Below are positions 16,314 through 24,005 of a stretch of 24,181 nucleotides of DNA, one piece after another. The stretch lies in NCBI GenBank assembly GCA_900755095.1, contig CAAEFE010000083.1, positions 1-24,181 of the forward strand, in the 5' to 3' direction. The stretch's first letter is position 1, and each line of letters starts with the position of its first letter. The position numbers and the translations under genes were made by a program. The notes below the pieces were generated by a model, which worked only from the letters and a program-made list of their open reading frames with translations, did no database searches and was not told the DNA's origin. Source of the DNA: an uncultured Bacteroides sp. (GTDB lineage Bacteria; Bacteroidota; Bacteroidia; Bacteroidales; Bacteroidaceae).

Positions 16314-18143
16314 ATGGAAAAGTTGATAAAAAATATAATGCTTTGCCTGTTTGCTGTATTTGCATTCTCGTGCAATGAGGATATGGAAAGGCTTTTGACT
16401 GATGATTATCCGGAGTCGGGTACTGAATATACTACGGGACACGTATTGATGGTGGTTATCGATGGTGCATCCGGAATAGCCGTTAATGAGGCGTACAATA
16501 CACGAAAGGCTCCAGTTATCCGCTCCATGACGGATAAATCTTTGTTTACTTTTTACGGACTTGCCGACAATGAAGAAGGGGTAAGTAAAGAACGTGGATG
16601 GGCAAATTTGCTGACCGGAACAACAAAGAACGGGCTTGATGTCAATCAAGGAATTGACGAACTCGAAACGCCTTCTTTTCTTCAACGATTGAAAGAGGCG
16701 GATGAAAATCTAAAAGTTAGCTTTTATTCTTCCGATACGGAGTTTTTCGGAGCTTTCGGGAGTGTTGCCGATACTAAAAGAAAGACTTCGGCCGACAGTG
16801 AAACCGCTGATGCTCTTATTGCTGAAATCAATGGTGAAACAATCTCGGATATCGTAGTTGCACAGTTCGGCGGTGTTCAACAGACTGGTGAGCAACATGG
16901 ATTCTGGAGCAATGAGACAACTCCTACCAGTGAGGTTATTGATGCGATTTACAATGTAGATGCTTTCATCGGTAAAATAATGAAAGCACTTGAAGCGCGT
17001 CCGCGTTACGTTCAGGAAAACTGGCTTGTAGTTATTACATCTTCTTATGGTGGTGTTTATGAAGGTAATGTAACTCCGGCATCGTTGTATGATGATCCGC
17101 GTCTCAATTCTTTCATGATGCTCTATAACAGTCGGTTTGCATCCAAATTGTTGCAAAGGCCAGGTTCGGATGAATTACAATACAAATTCTATAGTCCTTA
17201 TTTCGTCGGTCCCGGACAAAAAGCGACAACAAATGCCGTTATGACTGGAAATACCGAGTTTTTTAATATGGGTAAACGATGGAGTTCCAATCCGGATGAA
17301 GAGGTGGATAAAAGTGGATATACCATTCAGTTTAAAATGTTTGATAAGCACGGCGACCCTTGGGGTAATAGAAATATAATATCGAAAAGATACCAAAAAG
17401 CAGGTACAGGTTGGCAGCTAATGTTTTCTAATAATACGCAAGTCGAATTTGCTGCTAATTTTAAAGAGGGTTCTTCGGTTTTCCGCTTACCATCTACGAG
17501 ACGTGACGGATCATGGCATTCTTATACGCTAGTTATAAAAGAGGTTGATGATACCCAGAAAGGTGACTCCATCTTATTTTATCTTGACGGTAAGTATCAG
17601 ATGGGATGTAAGATAGACGGCAGTAAAGATATGTGGACAGATGCGCCTCTTGCCATCGGACATACGTTTTCTCCGGACAGACCTAGTCAGGCAAATCTAT
17701 ATATAAACGATCTCCAGTTTTACAACGTTGCTCTACCTGCTGATATTATTGCGGAGTATCATTGTACTACAAAACTGGACCTTTTGGGTGAATTATATCC
17801 GTATTGGAATAATCTGGTGGGTTATTATCCCAACGATCGCGAAGATGATATCGGATTATCTTATTTGGAAGATTATTCGAAATATACATCAAAAGATAAA
17901 AGATTATACTTCAATAAACCGGTTGGTACGTTTGCGCCTACCGATGATTACGTAACGCGCAGGCAGGAGAGTATTGTAACGGATAAGGTATGCCCACTTA
18001 TAGACGATTCCTACTATAAAACGGTTCTTAATACAGTCGATTTATCCTATCAGATTTTTCAATGGTTTGGAGAGCCGGTTGATTCTTCCTGGAATTTCGA
18101 TGGTGAAGGCTGGGCATTAGATTACGTTTCTTTAAATAATTAA
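16314..18143 (+). CDS. Alkaline-phosphatase-fold lipoprotein with LamG-like insert (DUF4983 type), predicted inactive
   Basis: A 609-residue lipoprotein (FAFSC, Cys20). Residues 43-270 resemble the phosphodiesterase/alkaline-phosphatase superfamily: HVLMVVIDG (first metal Asp at 50), GWANLLTG (95-102), a region with helix AIYNVDAFIGKIMKAL (211-226), and strand NWLVVITSSYGG. The usual D-x-x-GH metal motif reads QQTGE (189-193), and the usual DHG reads SYG (244-246). Residues about 310-460 are a LamG/jellyroll domain (GYTIQFKMF, GSWHSYTLVI, ILFYLDGKYQMG, INDLQFYNVALPADIIAEYH). The end (SYQIFQWFG...FDGEGWAL) looks like the last element of the phosphatase fold, so LamG interrupts it. I recall DUF4983 for such C-termini. 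I infer binding, not catalysis. Confidence 0.75.
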   Translation: MEKLIKNIMLCLFAVFAFSCNEDMERLLTDDYPESGTEYTTGHVLMVVIDGASGIAVNEAYNTRKAPVIRSMTDKSLFTFYGLADNEEGVSKERGWANLLTGTTKNGLDVNQGIDELETPSFLQRLKEADENLKVSFYSSDTEFFGAFGSVADTKRKTSADSETADALIAEINGETISDIVVAQFGGVQQTGEQHGFWSNETTPTSEVIDAIYNVDAFIGKIMKALEARPRYVQENWLVVITSSYGGVYEGNVTPASLYDDPRLNSFMMLYNSRFASKLLQRPGSDELQYKFYSPYFVGPGQKATTNAVMTGNTEFFNMGKRWSSNPDEEVDKSGYTIQFKMFDKHGDPWGNRNIISKRYQKAGTGWQLMFSNNTQVEFAANFKEGSSVFRLPSTRRDGSWHSYTLVIKEVDDTQKGDSILFYLDGKYQMGCKIDGSKDMWTDAPLAIGHTFSPDRPSQANLYINDLQFYNVALPADIIAEYHCTTKLDLLGELYPYWNNLVGYYPNDREDDIGLSYLEDYSKYTSKDKRLYFNKPVGTFAPTDDYVTRRQESIVTDKVCPLIDDSYYKTVLNTVDLSYQIFQWFGEPVDSSWNFDGEGWALDYVSLNN

Positions 18144-18156
18144 ATTAGAATGCAAT

Positions 18157-20274
18157 ATGAAATGCTTTAATAAACTAAAAGCCGACTATGCAGTTTTGCT
18201 GTCATTCATTTCCTGTATGTTTTTTATGGGAAGCTGCAACATTGCTTATCAATATGATATCGAAAGCGGGACAGAGGATGATACCGCCGATTCTACCAAT
18301 GTAACCATAGTAACAGGTGAAGGAATCGATGTCAGTATGTATGAAAGTGCCCGTATTTTTCCGGGTTTGGTAGATACTTTAGTCGATAATACTGTCAATA
18401 CACTGCTTGCGCTTGATTTAAGCAAGAGATACATTCCTGCATACGATCTTGACGTGCAACAAGTTCCTCGTCCGATATACAGCACCGGGCTTTATGCCGG
18501 AGCAGGTGAATTGATTACTATAACCATTAATGACAACACTATGGGGTTGACGGTTATCATCGGTTCTCATTTAGATGATTTGACGGATATTTCTCCCTAC
18601 TTGCGTTTGCCGGTAGTTACTACTTCGAAGCAACTGTTCCCAGGAAAAAACACGATTCGTAATCCTTTGGGAGGTATGATATGGATCGAAAAAAGCAAGG
18701 ATGTGAATGGTAGTGCGGATTTTGTTATGGAGATTAACGGGGCTTATCGTTCGCCTGATTTTATTGTCGGTTCTACTGATGTAACAGCGTGGGTTGAGCA
18801 GTTGCGTACAACGACTGTACCGTGGCTCGAGTTGCGTGGCCGGCATGTCGCTTTTTCTGTTCAGCGTGAGCGATTATTGGATATGATAAATGATGATCCT
18901 ATCATTGCTGAAAAGATGCCGAACACACTGGAAGCATGGGATAATGCTGTCGAGACCTATTATTATAACTATTACAGTTTGCAGGTTGGGGCACAGGATT
19001 TTTCAATGCGTGCTCCCGATTTTCCTGAGCGTGTGGTGCTGGATGTGGAGTTGTTGGACAATCTGTATATTCGTAATGCCGATTATGGTGTAGTGGCATT
19101 GAATACAAATTATCTGTTGAATGAGCTGGCTAGCTATCAAACGTTGAAATCCGGTAATTCTGTTGCTATTTTTAATGCGTTATATAGAAATTACTCTTTC
19201 AGAGATATAAAATCACCCTGGTGGAGCGAAGTATCTGATGCGGTAAAAGCAATTCCCCTATATCGCATGGCTGAGAAAGGATTAAGAGAGGATGGGTATC
19301 CGATGGGACCGATTTTCCCGGAAGAAGGCAGTAGCATTGCGGAGCAATTCCCCAAAGCATTGGCATATGCAGATACCGATAGTAGCCGCTGGTTTGTATC
19401 TGATATAAAGTCGGAAGTACGGCCGACATACGCATTGGCAAGCCTCGTTCAATTAGCTAACTACAAAGATGACGATTGGGCTTTTTATATAGAGTTGAAC
19501 CGTATGATTAAAGATAAAATTTCCATAGATCATTCTACTTCTACCTATTTCTTTAAGGCTTTATGTGACTATTTTAAGGAAGATTTTTCACCATTCTTTG
19601 AGCATTGGGGCTATTCGCTGACAGACGAAGCCCGTAGTTATGCATCGAAATATCCGCTGATGGATAAAGCCATATGGAAATACTCGCCTCTGGCAGAAAA
19701 TCCATCAAGTGGTGTGGTTGATTTCCCAAGTAACGGGTATCACTACCGTCATAATCGAGCTGACTGGGAGATTTATGCACTGGATGCAAATGGAAGCGAT
19801 AACTTTAATTCAGGGCAGTCGCCGGACCGATTGCTGGACAGCGACAAATCAACAGGATGGACTTCATATTACAACAACGATACAAGTACTCCGCCACTTC
19901 CGTATTATTTGTTTATTGATATGAAAGAGACGACAGATGTTAATGGTGTATTTCTGGCTGGCAACAACTCAGACTTTGCGGCAATTAAGCTGATTATCGA
20001 GACTCCTGTCAATCAGGATATTATTAATGATCCGCTTGACGAAAATATAGTTTGGAGGGAAATTGTGCAGATTGATTCCATTGCACATCCCGAGTTGCCC
20101 AATATTAAAAGTGAGAGTTTCTATGATTTTCCGTCAAAAGAACAAGTGAGATATCTGCGTATAAAACTTCCTGAACCTAATCGTAATGATAACTGGAATG
20201 AAACAGATATGTCTCGTTTTAGGTTCAGAGTACAGTCGTTTACCGAGTTTGGTACATTTTATTATAAACCGTAA
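18157..20274 (+). CDS. M60-like (enhancin-type) lipoprotein with discoidin-like C-terminal domain, zinc motif lost
   Basis: A 705-residue lipoprotein (FMGSC, Cys27). Residues about 105-500 follow the M60/enhancin pattern: TGLYAGAGELITITI (110-124), FPGKNTIRNPLGGMIWIEKS (161-180), YRSPDFIVGSTDVTAW and TVPWLELRGRHVAFSVQ (220-236), and DFSPFFEHWGYSLTDEA (476-492). M60 enzymes are zinc metallopeptidases that cleave mucin-like glycoproteins through HExxH. Here the corresponding stretch reads NALYR at 340-344, and no HExxH occurs anywhere. A downstream EVSDAV (358-363) aligns with the family's EVtnN segment. Residues about 530-705 look like an F5/8 type C (discoidin) sugar-binding domain (SPDRLLDSDKSTGWTS, RYLRIKLPEP). 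It is likely a glycoprotein-binding pseudo-peptidase. It lies between the two phosphatase-fold genes. Confidence 0.76.
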   Translation: MKCFNKLKADYAVLLSFISCMFFMGSCNIAYQYDIESGTEDDTADSTNVTIVTGEGIDVSMYESARIFPGLVDTLVDNTVNTLLALDLSKRYIPAYDLDVQQVPRPIYSTGLYAGAGELITITINDNTMGLTVIIGSHLDDLTDISPYLRLPVVTTSKQLFPGKNTIRNPLGGMIWIEKSKDVNGSADFVMEINGAYRSPDFIVGSTDVTAWVEQLRTTTVPWLELRGRHVAFSVQRERLLDMINDDPIIAEKMPNTLEAWDNAVETYYYNYYSLQVGAQDFSMRAPDFPERVVLDVELLDNLYIRNADYGVVALNTNYLLNELASYQTLKSGNSVAIFNALYRNYSFRDIKSPWWSEVSDAVKAIPLYRMAEKGLREDGYPMGPIFPEEGSSIAEQFPKALAYADTDSSRWFVSDIKSEVRPTYALASLVQLANYKDDDWAFYIELNRMIKDKISIDHSTSTYFFKALCDYFKEDFSPFFEHWGYSLTDEARSYASKYPLMDKAIWKYSPLAENPSSGVVDFPSNGYHYRHNRADWEIYALDANGSDNFNSGQSPDRLLDSDKSTGWTSYYNNDTSTPPLPYYLFIDMKETTDVNGVFLAGNNSDFAAIKLIIETPVNQDIINDPLDENIVWREIVQIDSIAHPELPNIKSESFYDFPSKEQVRYLRIKLPEPNRNDNWNETDMSRFRFRVQSFTEFGTFYYKP

Positions 20275-20285
20275 ATTTATATCAG

Positions 20286-22058
20286 ATGAATAAACTATTA
20301 AATATTCTCACATACAGCTTGCTTGTTGTTTGTGTCCTGGCATTTAACTATGCTTGCACGGAATACGATACACCTGCTGAAATAGCAGACGATGGAACTA
20401 TAGATACCGGCATATCTACCAAAATCCATCGTAAAGTATTATGGATAAATATAGATGGTGCGGTTGGTGAAGTGGTGAAGAACTCCCTTCCTGCCGATGG
20501 TGCCATTGCTAAGATGTTGAAAAATAGTAAATATTCGTGGACAGGAGTTAGTGACAATCGAACCCTGTCTGTCGAGAGGAACGAAGACCCTGTAACGTGG
20601 GCAACCATGCTCACTGGGGTCATACCCGAAAAGCACAGTATAACCGATGAATCTTATACTGCTAATGTGGAGTACAATCCGAACAATCCGAATGAAAAGG
20701 TAATTCACTATCAAAACATTATTAGCTATATTTCGAATAATGACGTGAATATGCTTTCATTGTGTGTGACACCTTGGGCGAAACTGAACAAAAATATGCT
20801 TAACAATGCTAAGACTACCATTACTTCAGAAAATGACGTTCAAACTCGGGATGTGGTTCTCAATCATATTGCGAATGAAGATTACACATTCATTCTGGCC
20901 GATTTTTCAGGAATGTTGGAGGCTGGGAAGAGTGGGGGATTCAAAGCGGACAACGCTGCTTATGTCAGTGCACTTGAAGCTATAGACGGATACATTGGTG
21001 AATTTTTGTCGGCGATTGATGCCCGTGAGAATGCATTTTACGAAGACTGGCTTATTGTTGTAACTTCCAATCACGGTGGATCGGCTGACGGTCGTTATGG
21101 TGGCACTTCGGAAGTGGAGCGTAACACGTTTGGTCTGTTTTACTACAATCATTATACGGAAAAACAATTGAATGGTAATAGACTATACGGTGCATATTTT
21201 GATTCTCAGAATGAATACAAGGCTGTCGTTTTTGATAGTATAGGTAAATATTATTCTTTAGGTATGGATGCATTTTCAATGGAGATCATAATGCGTATGG
21301 TTCCTAGGCAGGACGGTACATATAATGGTAACAATTGGGATCGCATACTTGGAAAAGCCGGCTGGGGACTATATAGGCAGAGAGGAACTGTATCCATGAG
21401 AACAAATCCTAAGGAAGGTCCTGCTCTTGAGCAAGCTATTACCGGATACAATGATTCTAAATGGCATCACTATGGTGTTAGCATAAGTTCCGCTGCCTCC
21501 GGAAGGAGAAATTGGCTCATTACTTTAGATGGTAAGTTGCAGGGATCTGGAACTACGGATACCCAAGGATTGGCTCCGGATTCAAGCCTTTTGGCGATAG
21601 GTGGTTATTCTGTGCCAACTTCCTATTATATATCGGAAGTACGTCTATGGAAAAAGGATCTTGCTGAAAGAGAATTTTTGCAACTATCGGGAGAAATTGA
21701 TATTGAACCTTCTAGTGATATGCTCGGCTATTGGAAATTCAAGCCAACAGAGCAACTTGAGAAATTAGAGGAGGATACATTAGTAATTAAAAATCAGATA
21801 CAAGGTGGACTCAATATGTATTATATTAAAGATAAAACAAGCAGTTCTCCGGATATCGAACAGAAAGCTTCTGCCATGTTTGCAAATACATTGCCTACCA
21901 ATGTCAATGCTGAAAGAATCTGTGTTGAGAATACGCTGATAGTACCGCAAATTCTCTATTGGTTAGGCATCTCGGTGCCATCCACATTAGATGGATACGT
22001 GTTTATCAATAACTATGCGCTTTCAGAAGAATGGCGCGAAGAGGTGGATACGGAATAA
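20286..22058 (+). CDS. Alkaline-phosphatase-fold lipoprotein with LamG-like insert, second paralogue, predicted inactive
   Basis: A 590-residue lipoprotein (NYAC, Cys24), same architecture as the gene at 16314. Phosphatase-fold markers are KVLWINIDGAVG (Asp58), TWATMLTGVIPEKHS (104-118), AAYVSALEAIDGYIGEFLSAI (224-244) and DWLIVVTSNHGG (254-265). The metal-site D-x-x-GH aligns with LEAGK (211-215) and the DHG motif is NHG (262-264), so one His remains. LamG-like sequence spans about residues 325-480 (DAFSMEIIMRM, WHHYGVSISS, RNWLITLDGKLQGSG, YISEVRLWKKDLAEREF). The terminal VPQILYWLGISVPSTLDGYVF is clearly the end of a phosphatase fold, so LamG is inserted in it. Binding or scaffolding is likelier than hydrolysis. 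It is the last gene of the operon. Confidence 0.76.
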   Translation: MNKLLNILTYSLLVVCVLAFNYACTEYDTPAEIADDGTIDTGISTKIHRKVLWINIDGAVGEVVKNSLPADGAIAKMLKNSKYSWTGVSDNRTLSVERNEDPVTWATMLTGVIPEKHSITDESYTANVEYNPNNPNEKVIHYQNIISYISNNDVNMLSLCVTPWAKLNKNMLNNAKTTITSENDVQTRDVVLNHIANEDYTFILADFSGMLEAGKSGGFKADNAAYVSALEAIDGYIGEFLSAIDARENAFYEDWLIVVTSNHGGSADGRYGGTSEVERNTFGLFYYNHYTEKQLNGNRLYGAYFDSQNEYKAVVFDSIGKYYSLGMDAFSMEIIMRMVPRQDGTYNGNNWDRILGKAGWGLYRQRGTVSMRTNPKEGPALEQAITGYNDSKWHHYGVSISSAASGRRNWLITLDGKLQGSGTTDTQGLAPDSSLLAIGGYSVPTSYYISEVRLWKKDLAEREFLQLSGEIDIEPSSDMLGYWKFKPTEQLEKLEEDTLVIKNQIQGGLNMYYIKDKTSSSPDIEQKASAMFANTLPTNVNAERICVENTLIVPQILYWLGISVPSTLDGYVFINNYALSEEWREEVDTE

Positions 22059-22099
22059 TTTGACGAAAAAAGAAAACTTTGTTTGATGCTGGAATTAAT

Positions 22100-22138
22100 G
22101 GAGGAGTATCGATTAAATATTTATGTCGGTACTCTTCT
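22100..22138 (+). terminator. Candidate hairpin after the operon
   Basis: GGAGGAGTATCG (22100-22111) pairs with CGGTACTCTTCT (22127-22138) over 12 positions, including three G-T pairs, around a 15-base AT-rich loop. It lies 41 bases after the last operon gene. There is no T run after the stem, so intrinsic termination is uncertain. The remainder of the 146-base gap is AT-rich with no other feature that I can see; the promoter of the following gene may be here. Confidence 0.4.
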
Positions 22139-22204
22139 CACTCAATTAATAAAGTTGTAATTAATATTTTAAATCAATCATAAAAGATATCTGTAAGAAA
22201 TATT

Positions 22205-22957
22205 ATGAAAACAATTAAATTATCAATCCTATTTCTTGTCCAGATACTATTACTTTCATGTAGCGAACAAGTGTATGTCGATGGCACTTCCAAGCAAGTT
22301 ATAAAAAGAGATAAGATGATTACTCAAGCTATCAGTCAACTTACACCCCAAAACAAACTGCTTGTAGAGGAGATTAATAAAAATGTTCAGGATACCATAC
22401 TTGAACGATTAAACATGAATATTGCAGGGAGATGGAATGATTCATCCTTGTCCTTAACTTTGATGAAGTCCACTATAAAGTTTGTACCGGTTATTGATTC
22501 GCCTTCAAGATTATATTTAGTGAACGATTCAGAAAAGGTATTTAGAATTCCAGAAAAGTTTGCTTGTTTTTATGGGCAGAATGATAATGGGGAAACAATA
22601 TATTTTTATGCTATATATCATGCTGAAAACTTTATGAAAGACACGAATCCGAAAAGTTATTATCAAGGATATGTTGAAGTGTTTGGGAAGGAAGCTGCGG
22701 ACAAGATGGTAGAAAGTAGTATAAAGAGGACAGAAGCGGAAAGATGGGAAATTATGTCGTTTACACCGCAGAAAAATGAAACAAAGAAGTTTGAATATGC
22801 TAGAGAGCATTCTGATGATGGGACATTTTTTATTTTAACTCGAGAAAATACTTATCCTCATATATGTTTCTTTAAGGATAAAAAGCCTTATTATTGTTGG
22901 GGAGCAAATCAAGATGAATTGTCTATGGAACCTTTGGAAAATTATTTGAAACCATAG
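22205..22957 (+). CDS. Small lipoprotein of unknown family
   Basis: A 250-residue protein that I do not recognise. It starts with a clear lipoprotein signal (LLLSC, Cys19) followed by SEQVYVDG. The mature part is predicted soluble, Lys/Glu/Asp rich, with aromatic segments (KFACFYGQNDNGETIYFYAIYHAENF, ICFFKDKKPYYCWGANQDEL). It is preceded by a 146-base gap and followed by a strong hairpin, so it is probably a separate transcription unit. Lower GC and A-rich codon use compared with the operon hint at a different history. No catalytic motif was seen. Confidence 0.7.
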   Translation: MKTIKLSILFLVQILLLSCSEQVYVDGTSKQVIKRDKMITQAISQLTPQNKLLVEEINKNVQDTILERLNMNIAGRWNDSSLSLTLMKSTIKFVPVIDSPSRLYLVNDSEKVFRIPEKFACFYGQNDNGETIYFYAIYHAENFMKDTNPKSYYQGYVEVFGKEAADKMVESSIKRTEAERWEIMSFTPQKNETKKFEYAREHSDDGTFFILTRENTYPHICFFKDKKPYYCWGANQDELSMEPLENYLKP

Positions 22958-22987
22958 TTAATACGGAATAGTTCTGTATAATTTATC

Positions 22988-23044
22988 AGCCCTTCACCTT
23001 CTCTCTACATCCCTTATCAAATGGGGAAGAGCGGGTGAAGGGCT
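22988..23044. terminator. Bidirectional terminator between convergent genes
   Basis: A perfect 11-bp inverted repeat, AGCCCTTCACC (22988-22998) with GGTGAAGGGCT (23034-23044), encloses a 35-base segment with further partial pairing (CCC/GGG). It sits between the stop codons of two genes that run towards each other (22957 and 23063), the classic place for a shared terminator. T-rich sequence follows on the + side (TCCTGTTT) and A/T-rich sequence on the other. Confidence 0.8.
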
Positions 23045-23062
23045 TCCTGTTTCATGGCTCTT

Positions 23063-23704
23063 TCATCGTTCTTTATATTTTAAATCCACCGACACCCTGT
23101 AATTACCCGGAACCGGAGTATATATCGGTTGATAGATCGTCCCTTTATTTTGCAATTTCTTTTCTGCCATTAACCTCTTGATATGGCGATATGCAGTGAT
23201 TTGTGTCATTCCGCAGAGATATTGAAAATCTTTCCGGGTGATAATCTGATTTTCAGCAAAATATTCAGTTAGTTTCATGTCTATTTCTACTTCTGATAAA
23301 TTGGCGGAGTGCGGTCTGATTTTAGAACGCTGGAATTTCATGTGACACAATTCCCCTTTCAATTCTTTATCAGCTTTAAACTTTATAGCTTTCAATTTTA
23401 CCCGGTGCACACGTTTGTCTTTCGGGTTACGTATTTCTTCTTCGCAGGAAAGAGTGACCTGAAAGAATCCTAATCCATCGACATGCACCTTTTTACCTTC
23501 CAGGAGGCACTGAGCTACTTCATTTTTCAGTTCTTCCAAGGTTGAAATAATGTCCGATACTCTTAATGTGGAGCGATCATGGATGCGATAAGCCAGTTTC
23601 TCGGTATTGACGGTCTCAAAACTTACCGGACGGGCATGATAACGCGTCTTGTTCTTTTTCTCCTTTGGCATCGGAGTCTTATATAATTCAAATTGTACTG
23701 CCAT
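23063..23704 (-). CDS. HU-like DNA-binding protein with C-terminal helix-turn-helix
   Basis: A 213-residue protein, more than twice the size of ordinary HU (about 90). Residues about 1-125 resemble the Bacteroidales HU-like family: MAVQFELYKTPMPKEKK, ARPVSFETVNTEKLAYRIHDRSTLRVSDIISTLEELKNEVAQCLLEGKKVHVDGLGFFQVTL. The last part of this is the HU 'L-x-x-G-x-x-V-x-x-x-G-x-G-x-F' region. The family's usual beta-arm then gives way to NPKDKRVHRVKLKAIKFKAD. Residues about 140-190 form a separate HTH-like domain (LTEYFAENQIITRKDFQYLCGMTQITAYRHIKRLMAEKKLQNKG). It binds DNA, probably with architectural or regulatory function. The start at 23704 is chosen because MAVQFELYK is the family's usual beginning. 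The repeat array at 23756-23839 lies just upstream and may be its operator. Confidence 0.85.
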   Translation of the reverse strand: MAVQFELYKTPMPKEKKNKTRYHARPVSFETVNTEKLAYRIHDRSTLRVSDIISTLEELKNEVAQCLLEGKKVHVDGLGFFQVTLSCEEEIRNPKDKRVHRVKLKAIKFKADKELKGELCHMKFQRSKIRPHSANLSEVEIDMKLTEYFAENQIITRKDFQYLCGMTQITAYRHIKRLMAEKKLQNKGTIYQPIYTPVPGNYRVSVDLKYKER

Positions 23705-23755
23705 TTCTGCTTTATCTTTAAATGATTTCTTGTTTTTAGTGCTGATATTTTATAC

Positions 23756-23839
23756 TTATCATTACTATGATAAGATCTTATCACAATAATGATGTTACTT
23801 TATCATAGTAGTGATAATATCTTATCACATTGGTGATAA
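23756..23839. promoter_or_regulatory. Four phased 18-bp inverted-repeat sites (22-bp period)
   Basis: Four copies of TTATCA-N6-TGATAA start at 23756, 23778, 23800 and 23822, exactly 22 bases apart, with 4-base spacers. The second copy ends TGATGT; the other three have both arms intact. Copies 1 and 3 are also inverted complements of each other over 17 of 18 bases. The block lies 52-135 bases upstream of the HU-like gene's start codon and upstream of the ISAs1 transposase on the other side. Two helical turns per unit would put all sites on one DNA face, as expected for cooperative binding by a dimeric repressor or activator. The pattern is seen directly; which protein binds is unknown. Confidence 0.85.
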
Positions 23840-23845
23840 ATATAA

Positions 23846-23860
23846 TTTGTCGGTGACAAA
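23846..23860. repeat. Short palindrome beside the phased array
   Basis: TTTGTC-GGT-GACAAA is a perfect 6-bp inverted repeat just beyond the fourth phased site. Its right arm TGACAA differs by one base from the TGATAA half site. It could be a diverged fifth site, but it is out of phase by 2 bases. Confidence 0.5.
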
Positions 23861-24005
23861 CAGGGAAAACGCATTATACTTTTTCTTTTATCTTTTATAC
23901 ATTTATCTTACATGAATATCGTCTTTTCATCTTATTAATAAGATATTTATCTTTCATTTACAATATTATTTAAGTACATTTACGTGATTATAAATCACAA
24001 TTAAA
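23861..24005. other. AT-rich intergenic stretch before the ISAs1 transposase
   Basis: No gene is seen here. The stretch is very AT-rich and pyrimidine-rich on the + strand. It contains TTTATCTT at 23887, 23902 and 23946 (with one more copy at 23711, outside this stretch), a 12-bp palindrome CTTATTAATAAG at 23931-23942, and GTGATT-ATA-AATCAC at 23984-23998, seven bases before the transposase ATG. The left end of the ISAs1 element should lie in this stretch. CAGGGAAAAC at 23861 is one candidate, but without the right end it cannot be confirmed. Confidence 0.45.

Larger units (their letters stand above)
2781..22058 (+). other. Eleven-gene double Sus-like operon
   Basis: Eleven genes on one strand have spacers of 21, 13, -23, 23, 24, 26, 20, 16, 13 and 11 bases (measured to the starts chosen here). 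No internal hairpin or promoter-like stretch stands out, so a single long transcript is likely. Nine of the eleven products carry a lipobox and the other two are outer-membrane barrels, so the entire output goes to the envelope. No regulator, hydrolase, lyase or sulfatase gene is included. The upstream flank is occupied by the IS66 element, whose end lies 71 bases before the first ATG. No clear Bacteroides promoter (TTTG plus TAnnTTTG) is visible in those 71 bases. Confidence 0.8.

Noticed and set aside
23756..23839. DnaA boxes or replication origin
   Set aside because: TTATCACA resembles the DnaA box TTATNCACA but lacks one base in each case, and the conserved feature is the two-armed TTATCA/TGATAA unit. 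No Rep gene is present in the window.
23756..23839. CRISPR array
   Set aside because: Repeats are 18 bases with variable centres and spacers of only 4 bases; there is no cas gene.
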